Below, piece by piece: positions 20,901-32,047 of a stretch of DNA of 64,000 nucleotides. The notes under the pieces are model-generated. The model was given only the letters and a program-made list of their open reading frames with translations. It was not told the origin of the DNA and did no database searches. Both the position numbers and the translations under genes were made by a program. The stretch is taken from contig JAQMWT010000548.1 in the NCBI GenBank assembly GCA_029834535.1, positions 158,283-222,282 on the forward strand, in the 5' to 3' direction. Position 1 is the first letter of the stretch. The number at the start of each line of letters is the position of its first letter. The stretch is from Chrysophaeum taylorii. Its lineage: Eukaryota; Sar; Pelagophyceae; Pelagomonadales; Pelagomonadaceae.

Positions 20901-23900
20901 GCGGCGGCGGCAACGCGTCGCAGACGAACAACGGGTCATCACCACCATCATCTCAGCGGCGCGAGGACCACCACCGCATCGACAGGCACGATGCGTCGCG
21001 TGCGACGGCCGCCCGACAGGCTCTGCACGCGTTTGGGGCGTGGTTCCTTTTTGCGCCAGCGCTCGTTCGGCTGTTTTCGGGCTATGAGCAGCGCGACGCG
21101 ACCGACCCGTCGTGGTCCATCCTTACCAAGGGACTGGGCGGTGCGCCGTCGCCCATGCTCGTGGCCCTCGGCGTCCTGCGTCGGGTGCTGGATGCACCGT
21201 GCGAGCCGGACGAGGCGATTTTTCGTGCCTTGCTCGTCGCCGCTGGCCGTTCGGGCAACGCGTGCAAGCCTATAGTCGCGGACCTATTTGCACAACTTCG
21301 CAGCAAGGGTATTCGACCAAACGTTTTGACCTTTGGGCGCTACACGCAAGCTATTGCGCAGCGCGATTTGCGCTCTCAGCAACTTTCGATAGATTCGCGC
21401 AATGAAGACGTTCTCGTCGACAAAGAAGGGAACGACTCTCAACCACCGCTCCTCGAAGCGCTCGGCCAGGACCAACTCGGCGGGTCCGATATTGCTGATC
21501 TCATTCGTGTCGGCCTCGACCACCACCGCGAGCTGCGTGGGTGCGGGGACGTTGTCCGTGTTGTCGCTCGTTTGCCCAAACCAATGGGCATCATCTTCGA
21601 GGAACGCCACGCCCCCCTTCGAGGGGTCGTCATCAAATCACTCAATGAAGATGGCGCTGCCGCGCGCGACAAGACCGTGAGACCCGGCGACGTTCTTGTT
21701 GCTGTCGGTGAAAGTCCGTGTGCGGATGCTGACTTCGACACGTGCATCGAACTCATCCAGCGTAGTACGGCGCCCCTCGCTGAAATGGTCTTTGAGAGAA
21801 GTCGACGGCGCCTTCCTCGACAGCTTACAGATAACGAGCCTGCGCTGATTCAGGACGACGACGGAAGCATTGTAGGCGCTTCTCCTGTTTCGGGTGGCGA
21901 AAAAGTCTCTCTGGATATTCCTGTGGCGGTTTCTGAAGCTGGTGACAATTTGAACGCGAAGCAGGATGAGGAGAACGCGACGCAGGATGCTCCGATTAAG
22001 GCTGAGATGGAGGAGGAAGACCACACTAAGGACACACTAAGCGATGACGCGCAGAAGCTGCAGACTGAATGCAACGAGATCGGCGAGCATGAGGGCATGC
22101 ACCTTGAAACCGAACTTCCCGTGAACGTGTCTCGTGACTGCGAATCGGCAGATGCTACCGACGACACCACCAGGGATTCTGCCTCAGTGAGCGGTCTGAA
22201 AATTCCTCCAGAGACCGACGAGCCCTCGAAACCGAAGGACGAACACCTTTGTGATGCCGCAGGGGCCGCATCCGATAAATGTCGTGTTTCGGAGACTGTT
22301 AAAGTTCCAGAACCCGAGCGCATCAAAAGAGCTGAAGAGGCGCTGCAGGACCCGATGACTCCTCCCGACGACACATTCGAATTTGAGGGTAACTCTACTG
22401 CGGTGGAGTTGTTCGATGATGTGGACCATTATCATCCTGAAAGTGCTAAAGTGGAAAGGAGTGACCCTCTTCCTGTCGTTGACAACGATGAGACCACACG
22501 ACAATCCACCGAACCAGAACTCGCAACAACTTATGATCCTGTCTATGATGATGTACACTCAGACTCCCAGATTCCTGACAAGGCGGGTGGCCCACGCGAA
22601 CTTGCCAACTATACAAGCACCCGCACCGAAGAAAATCATGGCTCGAGCCCGGAGGTCGCGCCAAATGCGGACGGGTTACGTGCTGCGGCAACCAATGACA
22701 GCCGAATCGAAACACCGGTAGTAAACGATTGTTCAACAGTCGTGAAGGAAGAAGACCTGACTCTCGGCGCTACGCAGGGTCCGGAGAGTGCGGAGGACTG
22801 CGCGGACGAATGCCCGGTAGACGCTCTCGCAATTGCACCCGAAAGAAGTGCTGGTGGTGACAAACCTCGATCATCTGATGAACCAGTTATGATTGAGGAT
22901 AAGCTCGAAGATGAGAGCAGAGTGACCGCGTCTGCTAAAGAAGATGAACCGGGTTCTCAATCGAGCCATGATTTGATGGGCAAGTTAGAAAATACCGAAA
23001 CACACGAGATCTCAGAAAAGCGGCACGATGTTGCCTCGACCGAGGGATCGTCTAGCGCGCCTGCTGTCGGTCCACGGAGGTCAAAGATAACCGGAAGGGG
23101 CGTGAGGTTTTTCGTACCAACCCGTGAATCTTGGGCCAAGGCAGTGCGTCAAGATTCGCGCTTCGTCATCTCTCAACTGTGCGCGTAGGCTGCGGCGTTA
23201 AGTGGCGCAACGAAGGCATCCACGGCGCACGCTGCTAAGGCACTTGGAAGTGCTGGTGGTGCTGCGTATGACCAGGCTGCAAAGCGCCTCGCATCTTTGG
23301 TCGACGAGGCGGAGCAAGCGCTCGACATCGCGCAGGATATCGAAGCAGGTGACCCTCAAGCAAGTGCACGCCTCTCTGCTGCTCTCGTAAGTTTTCGAAA
23401 GTGAATTGCCAGATTCTCACTGTGTGCCACCGCGTAGGCGAGTACGCTCACTCAACACGCGAAGGCGCCGGGACTTGTTGGTGAGGACGCTGGATCGCGA
23501 CCTTGCGTCGCAGTCATTTGGAGTGGATGTGCGTCGCCACACCATCCACGTGAACCGCCTCTCGACGAAGACATCATGGCGGCGTGGCCTGAGGAGCTGG
23601 GCCAACGCGAGGTACGGTGCGCGTTCACGTCACGACCGTATGAACCACAGCTTGCATACTCGGTTTTAGAGGTTGTAGAGCCACCCGAGTCGGCTCCTGA
23701 TCAGACCGACGCTGATATTTGGGTACGTCTGTGGCGCCCGAGATGGCGAAATCCGGAAGAATCGAGCGCCCTTTCAGATTCTTCTAGCAGAGATATTGCA
23801 CATCCTGCTGCACTTTCGGTATCAGATGAGGGCGTGTCGATAGCTCCACAGAATCGCGTAGGTGACGAGCCAGTGAGACTCTCCACGCTTCTCCGAGCCG

Positions 23901-23954
23901 CTGGGATCGAACGTGACGTGTCAAGTTCTGAACACGCAGCGAGCAGAGGTAGTT

Positions 23955-23986
<32 letters not shown>

Positions 23987-24853
23987 GTGGTGGTGAATGA
24001 TGATGTCTACCCCGCTGACGATACCGAGACGCGGCGTGCGAACTGCGAACTTTCTGAGGGTGTTGGTCGCTGCGCATACTTGAGCCCGCTCCAACTCCGA
24101 TACGATCTCGAGCTTCAGTTGCAACGTCGGGGCGAACACGCCCTCGAGGGGAAGCTCCTCGCCTTGGAGAAACCGGCCCTCTTCTGGGGACTCTGGTGGT
24201 TTTGTGCTCGCCTTGAAATACCGTTCCCGGTGTTACCAACGATGAGCACCGATGCACGAAGGAGGAGGTCTAGCATTGACGAAATCCCCTTCACGACGCC
24301 ACGCCTCGCCGTTGCTGCTTGGAGTCGGCATGCTGCGCTTGCAGGTGCCGCCGCAGCGTTGCGCGCCATGTGCAACCAAAGGCATCCGCCCGTGGCCGTT
24401 GCCGCTAGGGCGGCGCTGTCGCCGCAACAGTGCGTCGCGCGGCTGCTCGAACCTGTTCGCGTAGCTCTTCTCGGTGGAACCTCTCGGAGCTTTGTCAAGC
24501 GGGCCTCGCCCCGAGACCGTGTCCGCGACGCCTGCGCTCTCTTCGTGGAAGCTCGGGCCCTCGCGGCGAAACAAAATGTCGATACGGTGACCCACGCCCT
24601 CGCGGACGACATGTACCGCACTCTGCTGCGACTCAACAGCGTCCACGTGCCGGGGTCCATCCCAACGACAGGGCCGCGCTCTCCGAAGGGATCGTTGGTT
24701 GAAGGTGCCTTCTCAGCCTCGATGTTCGACCACTCTTACCGGGAAGCCCTCGCCTCCCTCCACGAAGACGGTGCCGAGGGTCTCCGGGCGCGCGACGAGC
24801 CACCTTCAGAGCGGGCGATCATCTTCAGAAGTATCTTTGGCCATTTGTTCTGA
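17950..24853 (+). CDS. DENND4-like Rab guanine-nucleotide exchange factor with PPR motif and PDZ domain
   Basis: Predicted large (about 2,200 aa) DENN-family regulator of Rab GTPases in membrane traffic. After LFDAYAVVG near the N-terminus there is a beta-prism (MABP)-like stretch. The DENN core runs from about residue 300 (FVSSIVFYEPL, then LYAPKSVCVLT) through FACFEPQDAVAAFSAALLER to LPILDSLDFPGAILAGVD near 520. A PPR-like motif lies near 21,220-21,360. A PDZ domain (PMGIIFEE...VRPGDVLVAVGE) spans about 21,570-21,790, followed by a long acidic linker. The C-terminal YLSPLQLRYDLE...FWGLWWFCARLEIPFPVLP segment matches DENND4 proteins. Introns inferred: 23102-23188 (87 bp, carries the in-frame stop) and 23397-23437 (41 bp). 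A frame change between about 19,900 and 20,020 must be an intron (a GTGGAC donor with the CCCGCAG acceptor would fit) or an indel. A poly-Asp run is encoded near 23,957. Confidence 0.8.
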
Positions 24854-25631
24854 CTCCACCAAACGGCGTATATGAGCTTAGATTTTCACAAGGACTGTGA
24901 ATGGCGCAGCATCATCTGTCATTCGCACGATCGTGCGTCCACGTTCTGCACCAGAACCCCAATTACAGACTGAAGAACCCTCTCTGAAGACTGCCTGCGC
25001 AAGATGTAATTCGGAGGCGCGGCGCTCCGTGAGTTTCCCCCCATATGGCCTTCCTTTTCTCCTTCCCAGTCTCTGGAGGTGCCGTGCACGCGTGGGATCA
25101 TCACGTGCCTTTTATGCGTCGGGCGTTTGTGGAGGGTTCTTGGCCGCCGGATACTGTGACTTAGGCGTAGCAATGTATTCCGCACTTGTCTTTTCCCCAA
25201 CACGAGAATATTGTATCGACCTCCCATTCTATCGCTCCAGCCAGTTTTTGACGGGGCCCTTCTAAAAGCTCCCCTACATCCGCCGCTGTCGTGCGGAAGG
25301 GCAAGGAGTGACTCATGAGAAATAACGGCTCAACCACGGGTTAGTAGTCAAAGCCGATTTTGGGACCCCTTTTCCCCGCCGTGTTGGAAGCACGGGAAGG
25401 CCGTGGGGGGGGATTTACTAGAGTCTAGCTGGATGGCACTCTGTGGGCATCACAGGCTGGAAAAACACCGCACTCCGAGAGGGCTCTGGAGGAATTGCCT
25501 CGGAGTTGGGGGTGAGGCGACGAGAGGAGCGGGCCAGCAGCCCAAAAGTCGTACGCGTGCTGCCGCTAGTCGCGCGTGACTTGGGTCCTTCTGAGAACCG
25601 CGTAGCAATAAGGGTAAGCGTATCTCCATAA
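24854..25631. other. intergenic region, no supported gene
   Basis: About 780 bp between the DENND4-like stop and the aldo-keto reductase start. ORFs are short, on both strands, and without motifs. Confidence 0.4.
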
Positions 25632-26705
25632 ATGTTGACATCAAGATCTATTGCCCGCGTCGTCGGCGTCGTCTTGTGCGCCACAGCCGTGGACGCGCTG
25701 GCTTCGTATCCTGATCGACGTAGCGTGCTCGGGGGTGTCGTGGGTCTCGGTGTTGTCCCGCCAGCGAATGCAGCAGTTGGTCCAGCCAAGAGGTTGAGTG
25801 ACGGTGTGTCGTTCCCCCTTGTTTCATTCGGCCTCCAAATCTATGACGACGAACGCGCGAGGAAGTACACGCTGACAGCATTGGAGTGCGGCTATCGTAA
25901 TTTCTTCGCCTCGGTGCTCGCCGGCAACCAGCGAGGGTTCGGGAGGGCCATCAGGGAGAGCGGAATTCCGCGGGAGGATATTTTCGTCTGCGGCTCGGTT
26001 CTCTCGAACCGCGCTCGGGGCTTCGACGCTGCGCTTCGAGCTACGGCGCGAGGCTGCGACGAGAACGTGGCAGCGCTCGGCGTTGGACCGCTCGTCAGTG
26101 TCTGCGTCGATTCGCGATATGATATTTTATCCCCTCGTCTTTAGGACATGATAATGCTTGACTATCGTGAGCTGCTTGAGTACTTCGCTAAAACATGCCG
26201 CAGCTGGCCCGGATGCCGAGTCGATCAGAGGTCAATGGCAGGGCCTGGAAGAGATGAAGAAGGCGGGCGGTGTTCGCTCCCTTGCCGTCTCCAACTTCTC
26301 GCCCCAACAGCTCGACGTCGTCATTAAGGATGACGGCAAGCCGTCAGTCAACCAACTTCCCTTCGGCGTTGGCTACAAACCAGAAACCAATCGGCGCCTC
26401 CTCGAAGAAAATACCAAAAGAGGAGTCTTCGTCCAGGCTTGGTCCCCGCTCCGCGTCGTCGGTCCGACAGCCAAGGCTGAATGCGCCCAGGTCGGCCAGG
26501 CTTATGGGAAGTCCCCCCAGCAAGGTGCGCCTCTTATTTTTTTCGTACAGACGGCCTGCGCACAGTTGCGCTAAAGTGGATCCTCCAGAAAGGAGCGAGC
26601 TTCACGACGCAGACGACGTCCAAAGCCCACTTTCTCGAGAACATTGATATATTCGATTTTACCCTTTCTGACGCTGACGTCGCCCGCCTCGATGCCGCGA
26701 GTTAA
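25632..26705 (+). CDS. aldo-keto reductase-like protein, plastid lumen-targeted, catalytic tetrad lost
   Basis: Homologue of the AKR barrel family, probably not a normal reductase. Four exons are inferred: 25632-26093, 26145-26166, 26204-26524 and 26551-26705, with introns of 51, 37 and 26 bp, giving 319 aa. The N-terminus has a hydrophobic signal, then YPDRRSVLGGVVGLGVVPPANA (a twin-Arg hydrophobic lumen signal, Arg at 29-30), suggesting import across the thylakoid by the Tat route. AKR landmarks include ALECGYRN, SGIPREDIF, MIMLDYPGPD, LAVSNFSPQQLD, VNQLPF and WILQKGASF. At the tetrad positions the usual Asp, Tyr, Lys and His appear replaced: NFFAS, VLAGN, CGSVLSN and DYPG. The last intron is unusually short, but without it the frame breaks. 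Confidence 0.8.
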
Positions 26706-26995
26706 CGTTTGTGCCGCTCCTGGGCATCTACGGTGGTTAATTGTACCCGCAGTTATAGACATATTTATTATTATAATACTAGCCTTGGAGTGGCTGCGAA
26801 CCAAAATAATATTAGTCTTGGCTCCTTGTTTCATTCCTGCCCTCTCTCCTTTGACGTGCTCGCTCTCCCCCTTTCTCTCCATCTACGCTCATCCAATCTG
26901 GCGCTTTTTTGACCACCAACCCGTATAATAAGACCCATCCTTACTGCACTTATATCTTCTGTTTTCCTGCATCTCCATTTTGAAGCACCCTTTTT
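26706..26995. other. intergenic stretch
   Basis: Downstream of the AKR-like gene. The pyrimidine-rich part near 26,830-26,900 (TCTCCATCTACGCTCATCCAATCTGGC) resembles part of the dispersed repeat at 130-545, suggesting another diverged fragment. No gene. Confidence 0.35.
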
Positions 26996-27252
26996 AGGGT
27001 CGGATAAGAAAACGAGACTAGCCCGCGCCGCAACGACGGGTCCTACAACGCGTGGGCTTTTTCCTTTTTTTGCGTGAGGGGACGAAAGGATGCCGACTTC
27101 ACTATGGGGACTAGTTCCATCGCGACGATCTCGCGGCGTGGCGGCACATACTGCTTGAGTACAAATGAACATAGCTCAGCGATCCGTTGAGTATGTCTTA
27201 GTACAAACTGAAACATAGTTAACGGCTCGTACGAACTTTCTTATCCGACCCT
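26996..27252. mobile_element. small inverted-repeat (MITE-like) element
   Basis: A 257-bp segment bounded by a perfect 16-bp terminal inverted repeat: AGGGTCGGATAAGAAA at 26996-27011 and its reverse complement TTTCTTATCCGACCCT at 27237-27252. No coding capacity. Near the right end there is an imperfect duplication of AGTACAAA.TGAA.CATAG. No clear target-site duplication is visible at the borders. The size and structure fit a non-autonomous DNA transposon. Confidence 0.65.
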
Positions 27253-27629
27253 GGGCCTTTTCTCTTGCTCTTTCCCTGCTCCCTTCTCTATTTGCTATCC
27301 TCATTCTTCTTTCTATCTCTTTTCTCTCCCATGGCTTCAACCGCCTTTGCGCTTTCTTGCTTCTTCTTCGCCCGCCTGCCTCCCAGGCCCTTTCATCAAC
27401 TTTTTTTCCTCTGCTGCTCTCTCGTCCTTCGTAAAAAAAAGAGCGCAGCTACCAGGCTAACGATCGCGATCAGAAAGCAGGTCGAGAAGAGCTTACGGGA
27501 AGCGAAAATTATTCGTCGAAGACGCTTCACGAGCATTATGCCCTCGTCGTCGTCGTCGTCGGGAGGGAAAAAATGTAATAATCGGACAAGATATGAGTCA
27601 CAGACGTGGTGGTCGTCGGGCTCTGGTCT
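27253..27629. other. intergenic, pyrimidine-rich stretch
   Basis: Between the inverted-repeat element and the 3' end of the phosphate transporter gene. C/T-rich sequence resembling the low-complexity part of the dispersed repeats, plus a short GTC/CGT trinucleotide run near 27,545. No supported gene. Confidence 0.35.
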
Positions 27630-29551
27630 CTAATCGTTCCAGGGGCACGAGCTGCAGAGCGCCGGGCGAAACATGAGCATAAGTACGGCTGCCAGCATGC
27701 CCGCGAAAGGCAGCGTGAGAATCCAGGAGACGACAATCTTGCCCAACTCGCTCCAGTTAACCTTGTCGACGCCGAGGGAGACGGCGCCAATAGCAGTGAC
27801 CGCACCTATGATCGTCGTGTCACATGGAGGTCACAGAGACGCAAAGACACGCACCAATTTGACAGTGCGTCGTCGAGACGGGCATTTCGAGTACGGTGGC
27901 AACGACAACCGTGGTGGTCGAGGCCTGCGGCGAAGGCTTCTTCTTCGAGTGCGATCCCGTTCGCATCGACGCACAAATTCTGTGCACCAGGCCGTGTGGA
28001 AGTCGACGATGGTCAAGTTCTTGCCGACCGTCTCGATGACCTTGTAGCCGAGGGAGTAAACCCCCGCGCAGATGAACAAGCCCCCGACGAACATGATCGC
28101 GACCGACGTCGGTTTCTGCGAACAATTGGACAGGTTCTCCTTGAAGGTCGAATAGACGGCGGTGAAGGCGGCGGTGGAGTTGGCCGTATCGTTGGCGCCG
28201 TGTGCAAAGCTTTCGAGCGTCGCGTTAAAGACGAGTACGTACTTGAAACAGTAGATGGCGTCTTTGACGCTGTCGGTCACCTTTTTGCCGCGGATAACGT
28301 CGACGTTGGCGGCGTGGTCGCCGATGTCATCTTGTTCGGTTGCAGCCTTGAACGCGTCGTGAAAAGTGGCGCTCGCCCGCATCTCGAAGAGTCTCTCGGG
28401 GTCCTCGGAGCGACCGGGGAACGGAATCGGATTCATCACCGATTGCCTTTTCTGGAGTGCGCGCTCGTCGGCCCGAGTTCGGAGCCCTCGGACGTCGGCG
28501 AGGGTAAAAAGCGAGACAGCGATTCCCACGAAGAGTGCGAGTGCCCCAGAACATGCCGCTGCCACATAGGGGACCCACTCCGCGAGGTGCAAGTGCTTGA
28601 TGCCGTTGCTCTTGATCGCGACGATAAGCGTCATCGCGAAGGCGACCGCGCCGTAGAGGAAAGGCATAAAAGCTCGAGCGCGGGCGAGCGGGTCCGGGCT
28701 GTCGATGATCGCGATTTTGGTACCGAGGTAGGTGCCGGCGGCGATCAAGCCCGAGAGCGCGGGGCTGATAACCCAGGACAAAACGATCCCGAGCATACCG
28801 CCGTAGGTCCAGTCCACGCACGAGGATCCGACGCCCGCCATCGTCACGCCGACGATGCCGCCGACGATCGCGTGAGACGTCGACACGGGCATCTTGGTGA
28901 AGGTTGCTAGGAGCATGAAAATCGAAGCTCCGACCAAAGCTGTCGTCATCCCGAGCATATAGACGGTCATTCGCGAATCGCAGTACCCGCACTTCCAGCA
29001 AGAGTCGTCCTTGATATCTGAGACGGCCGTTGCGACCTTCGTGGAGACGCCGCTGCCGAGGGCGACGGCCCCGACCAGATTGGCAACGCCGGCGATGAGG
29101 GTCCCGCGCGCCAATCCGATCGCGCCAGAGCCAACGCTCGTAGCCCACGCGTTCGCGACGTCGTTCGCGCCGATGTTGAAGGCCATGAGGCACATAACGA
29201 TCGCGGCGAAGACGACCATCCCTACCATCTTCCGTGGCTTCTTGTAGGCATTATTGTAGTCGGCGCAGAACCGCGCCGAGTCGTCGTCGTCGTCGTCCTC
29301 GAACGCAAGCTGCGCGAGAGGATGGTCGTCACACGAGCACAGTGGAGGCCCGCACGCACGTTTTCCCAGGCTTGGCAGGACCAAGTGCCCGAGTGGCACT
29401 CCTGCACTTCGATTGGCTGCGAGCGGTCGCCGAGTTCCGTCGGCAAGAACGATGGCTGCTGCGCCTCGACGACGGCGAAAAGCGCAAGCACCAACATTGT
29501 TGTGTGGCAGATTCTAAGCTTCAGATTGACGACTAGCACGTTCCGGAACAA
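27630..29551 (-). CDS. PiT-family (PHO4) inorganic phosphate transporter
   Basis: Membrane symporter for phosphate, typically Na+- or H+-coupled. Four exons are inferred: 29551-29360, 29309-27975, 27924-27855 and 27805-27630, with introns of 50, 50 and 49 bp, giving about 590 aa. The two PiT signature repeats are clear: FNIGANDVANAWATSVGSG (about residues 108-126) and ESFAHGANDTANSTAAF near residue 470. Splicing restores the second-half motif MPVSTTHCQIGAV, paralleling MPVSTSHAIVGG in the first half. About ten hydrophobic helices are visible with a hydrophilic central loop. The N-terminus has a signal-like segment (MLVLALFAVVEAQQ) and a poly-Asp run encoded by GAC repeats. The start could be 29551 or 29497. 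It ends with a Cys pair (CSSCPWND). Confidence 0.92.
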
Positions 29552-29674
29552 TATTGTTTTGAATTGTGACTTCGTCTTTTTACTTTGTTCATTTCGCCAA
29601 GCGTCGTCGTGACGACTGTACGCGAGATCAGCGAGTAGGTGCGCCGGCGCGCGCGTTGGTTTATGAGCGGCTTT

Positions 29675-30060
29675 AATTAATTAATTAACTAACTTAACTA
29701 ACTTCAGACCTCTCCCGAGCATGGGAGCCAGGCCGGACAGGCAGGAGCCGATCCGGAATCACAGAGGAAAATCACGCAGTTGGGGCAGAGGCGAAGGACG
29801 AGGACTCGTTGATGACGGACCGCCACTGCGCGCGGTCTTGTGCGAAGTCGTGCAAGAGCGTCGCAGGCCGCAAACGTGTTGGTCCACGAACAATCGACCT
29901 GTCCGTCGCGTTCTGCCCAACCGAGCGAACCCCATCCCAGCGCGGACTTTCCGGGTGCTAACCGGCAAGCCCGGGAGGCGAGCAGGCACCGTCTCACTCC
30001 GGGACGGCCGGGGCCGCCGCAGGGAGCAAGCGTGTTAGGCGCCGTCCTCCATCGCAACCT
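29675..30060. repeat. dispersed repeat, copy 1 (related to 30361-30705)
   Basis: Begins in an AT-rich tract (TTAATTAATTAATTAACTAA) and then reads ACTTCAGACCTCTCCCGAGC ATGGGAGCCAGGCCGGAC, which recurs at 30370. Later blocks (CCCGGGAGGCGA.AGG and CGCCGTCCTCCATC) also recur in copy 2. A palindromic TTAATTAATTAATTAA tract closes it near 30,075-30,103. The minus-strand ORF across it has a counterpart in copy 2, but neither shows a known domain. Confidence 0.6.
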
Positions 30061-30360
30061 ACGGGTAGCGATCGCAGGGTTAATTAATTAATTAATTAAT
30101 TAAGCACCTCGACTCTGTCGCCTTTAGAGGTCTGATTCGAATCCCAACCTCCCTTTCCTGCCACGCTCTCCCACTGGCTTAATCTCGAATTCCCCTTCCT
30201 CTCCGCGTCTCTCTCTTTGCCGTCGTAGACTCTCTTTTTCTCCGCGTCCTCTGTCCAGTGACGAGGTTCTTCTCCTATAATCTCTCTGCTCTTGCTTCGT
30301 CAAACCCTTCCATGATGAGACCCCTCTTTACCGCACCCCCCCCCCAACAAGGAGCAACTC

Positions 30361-30705
30361 TAACTAACTAACTTCAGACCTCTCCCGAGCATGGGAGCCA
30401 GGCCGGACCGAGAGGTGCCAGTCCGGAATCACGGGCCTGTAGACGAGGAGCGCCGAAAGGTCGGTCGGCGGAGAGTGACCATCAAGCTTGTCGCCATGCG
30501 ACGAGGAGACCGCGATGTGACTGACAACCAACTCGTCGATAACCTTCCGTCTTCGCCCCCCGGCCATACCCCGTCCCACTGCGAACGTTCCGGCTGCCAA
30601 CCGGCCCGCCCGGGAGGCGAATAGGTGCCAACCTACGCCGGGAGGGCGGATGCCCTCGCAAGGCTCAGGATTCATGAGGCACCGTCCTCCATCAACAAGG
30701 AGCAA
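30361..30705. repeat. dispersed repeat, copy 2
   Basis: Opens with TAACTAACTAACTTCAGACC as in copy 1 and ends near the AAGGAGCAACTCTA motif, which also occurs just before this copy at 30,348. The internal part has diverged more than the ends. The same ACTAACTAAC motif also appears near 43,820. Confidence 0.55.
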
Positions 30706-31295
30706 CTCTACGACATCAAAACCCTCGCTTGGTGTGCGTTATACACCGCCCACGCCCTCCATCCCTCCCACCCGTCGCCTGTCGATCGGCGCGCAGCGCA
30801 AGTCCACTCCGAATACCTCGCTCACGCCCGCGGCATCGACGCCATCATCCCCCAGCCGGGCACAGCACCACCGCGTGGCTTCTTGGGCCCTGTCAAACAG
30901 CGGCTACGTAGCTACGGCACCGTCGCCGGCCTCGTCTTTGGTGCCTTCGGTGAGGCCAGCGCGGCGTGCCACGCTCTCGCCCAAACATGCGCAGAGCGCA
31001 TCGCTGCGCGAACCTGGGTGGCACGCGGCTGCGTCAACTTCAGAGAGGCAAAGGCGGCCCAAACTCGACGCATCTATACCGTGAGTGGGGGGTCGCCAAA
31101 GCATTAGGCCGGGCTCGCTGTGCCCTCACCGCCCTCACCCATGTCGCCGCCTCGGGGAACCCCGCCCAGGCCGCCCGATCCCAGCAGGACGTCACCCTTC
31201 GTCGCACATACATCCGGCGGCAGCATGCGTACGACCTACGGGCGGGGCCCGTCCTCTCTTCGCCTGCCCCACGACTCGGCGATGACCCCGACTAG
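30625..31295 (+). pseudogene. frame-broken ORF relic of unknown, probably repeat-associated, origin
   Basis: A 160-aa open frame (30625-31107) continues in another frame after about 31,085 (SVGVAKALGRARCALTALTH-like composition to 31,295). The protein contains GFLGPVKQRLRSYGTVAG and VFGAFGEASAACHALA, which look like genuine coding sequence but match no family I can name. The position inside repeats and the frame break suggest a degenerate mobile-element ORF. This is inference. Confidence 0.3.
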
Positions 31296-31399
31296 GTCCC
31301 GCGTACTTATCTCCGCCCGTCAGGCACATCCCTCCTACCCCACAAACCCACCCACATCCTTCATGCCCCCAAGTGCCAGTGAAGTGGGGAAGCATTAAA

Positions 31400-32047
31400 A
31401 TGTGGGCGGTGTCGTTGGACTTTGACGACACGCTCATCGCAAGCGAAGGGACAAAAAGGGCGGTGTTGCTGGAGATGGCCGCGCGATTCGAGGGCGGTCT
31501 CGATGCGATGTCGCGAGTTAACACCGACGCGCGCGTCTCGGGCGTTCGGTGCACGCGGCACACCATCTTCCGCGACTTTGTCGCGGAGGTCGGGGCCGGG
31601 GACGTGGCGTCTCTCGTGGCGGAGTACACGGCTCTCGTAGACGAGGCGCTGCGGAGCGCCGATGAAGTCCCCGGGGCGCGCGCTTTGCTCGAGTTTCTGA
31701 AGGAAGCTCGCGTCCCAACTTACATAAACTCTGCAACTCCCGAAGCACCTCTCGAGTCCCTCGTGCGCGCGCGCGGTTGGGACGCGCTCGTGGCGGGCGT
31801 GTTCGGGGCGCCCGAGGCCGGCGGCGACAAGGTCGACAACCTGCGTCGCATCAAGCGGGAGGCGGGCGCTGACGACATCGTCCACGTCGGCGATGGCGAC
31901 AACGACGCCGAAGCCTCGCGACGTTTTGGCTGCCACTTTATTCGTGTCGGCGACGAAGTCCCCGACATGCGCGCGGCCGCGGTAGCCGTGGCGAAGTTGT
32001 GTGGTCTCGAGACGCCCCTTGAGTTCGACGTCAGACGGTGCCGATAG
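31400..32047 (+). CDS. HAD-superfamily phosphatase (phosphoglycolate phosphatase-like)
   Basis: Single-exon 215-aa hydrolase of the haloacid dehalogenase fold, substrate unknown. All four HAD motifs are visible: motif I DFDDTLI near the N-terminus, motif II in INSATPEAP (Ser/Thr), motif III Lys in GGDKVDNLRRI, and motif IV GDGDNDAEAS. The helical cap between motifs I and II fits a C1-type cap. The start was set at ATG 31400 because the preceding codons do not add conserved sequence. It reads WAVSLDFDDT at once, so no targeting peptide is evident. Confidence 0.85.
   Translation: MWAVSLDFDDTLIASEGTKRAVLLEMAARFEGGLDAMSRVNTDARVSGVRCTRHTIFRDFVAEVGAGDVASLVAEYTALVDEALRSADEVPGARALLEFLKEARVPTYINSATPEAPLESLVRARGWDALVAGVFGAPEAGGDKVDNLRRIKREAGADDIVHVGDGDNDAEASRRFGCHFIRVGDEVPDMRAAAVAVAKLCGLETPLEFDVRRCR

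Noticed and set aside
30100-30160. tRNA-like B box (GATTCGAATCC)
   Set aside because: No cloverleaf, A box or acceptor stem could be found around it. It may be chance or a SINE remnant.
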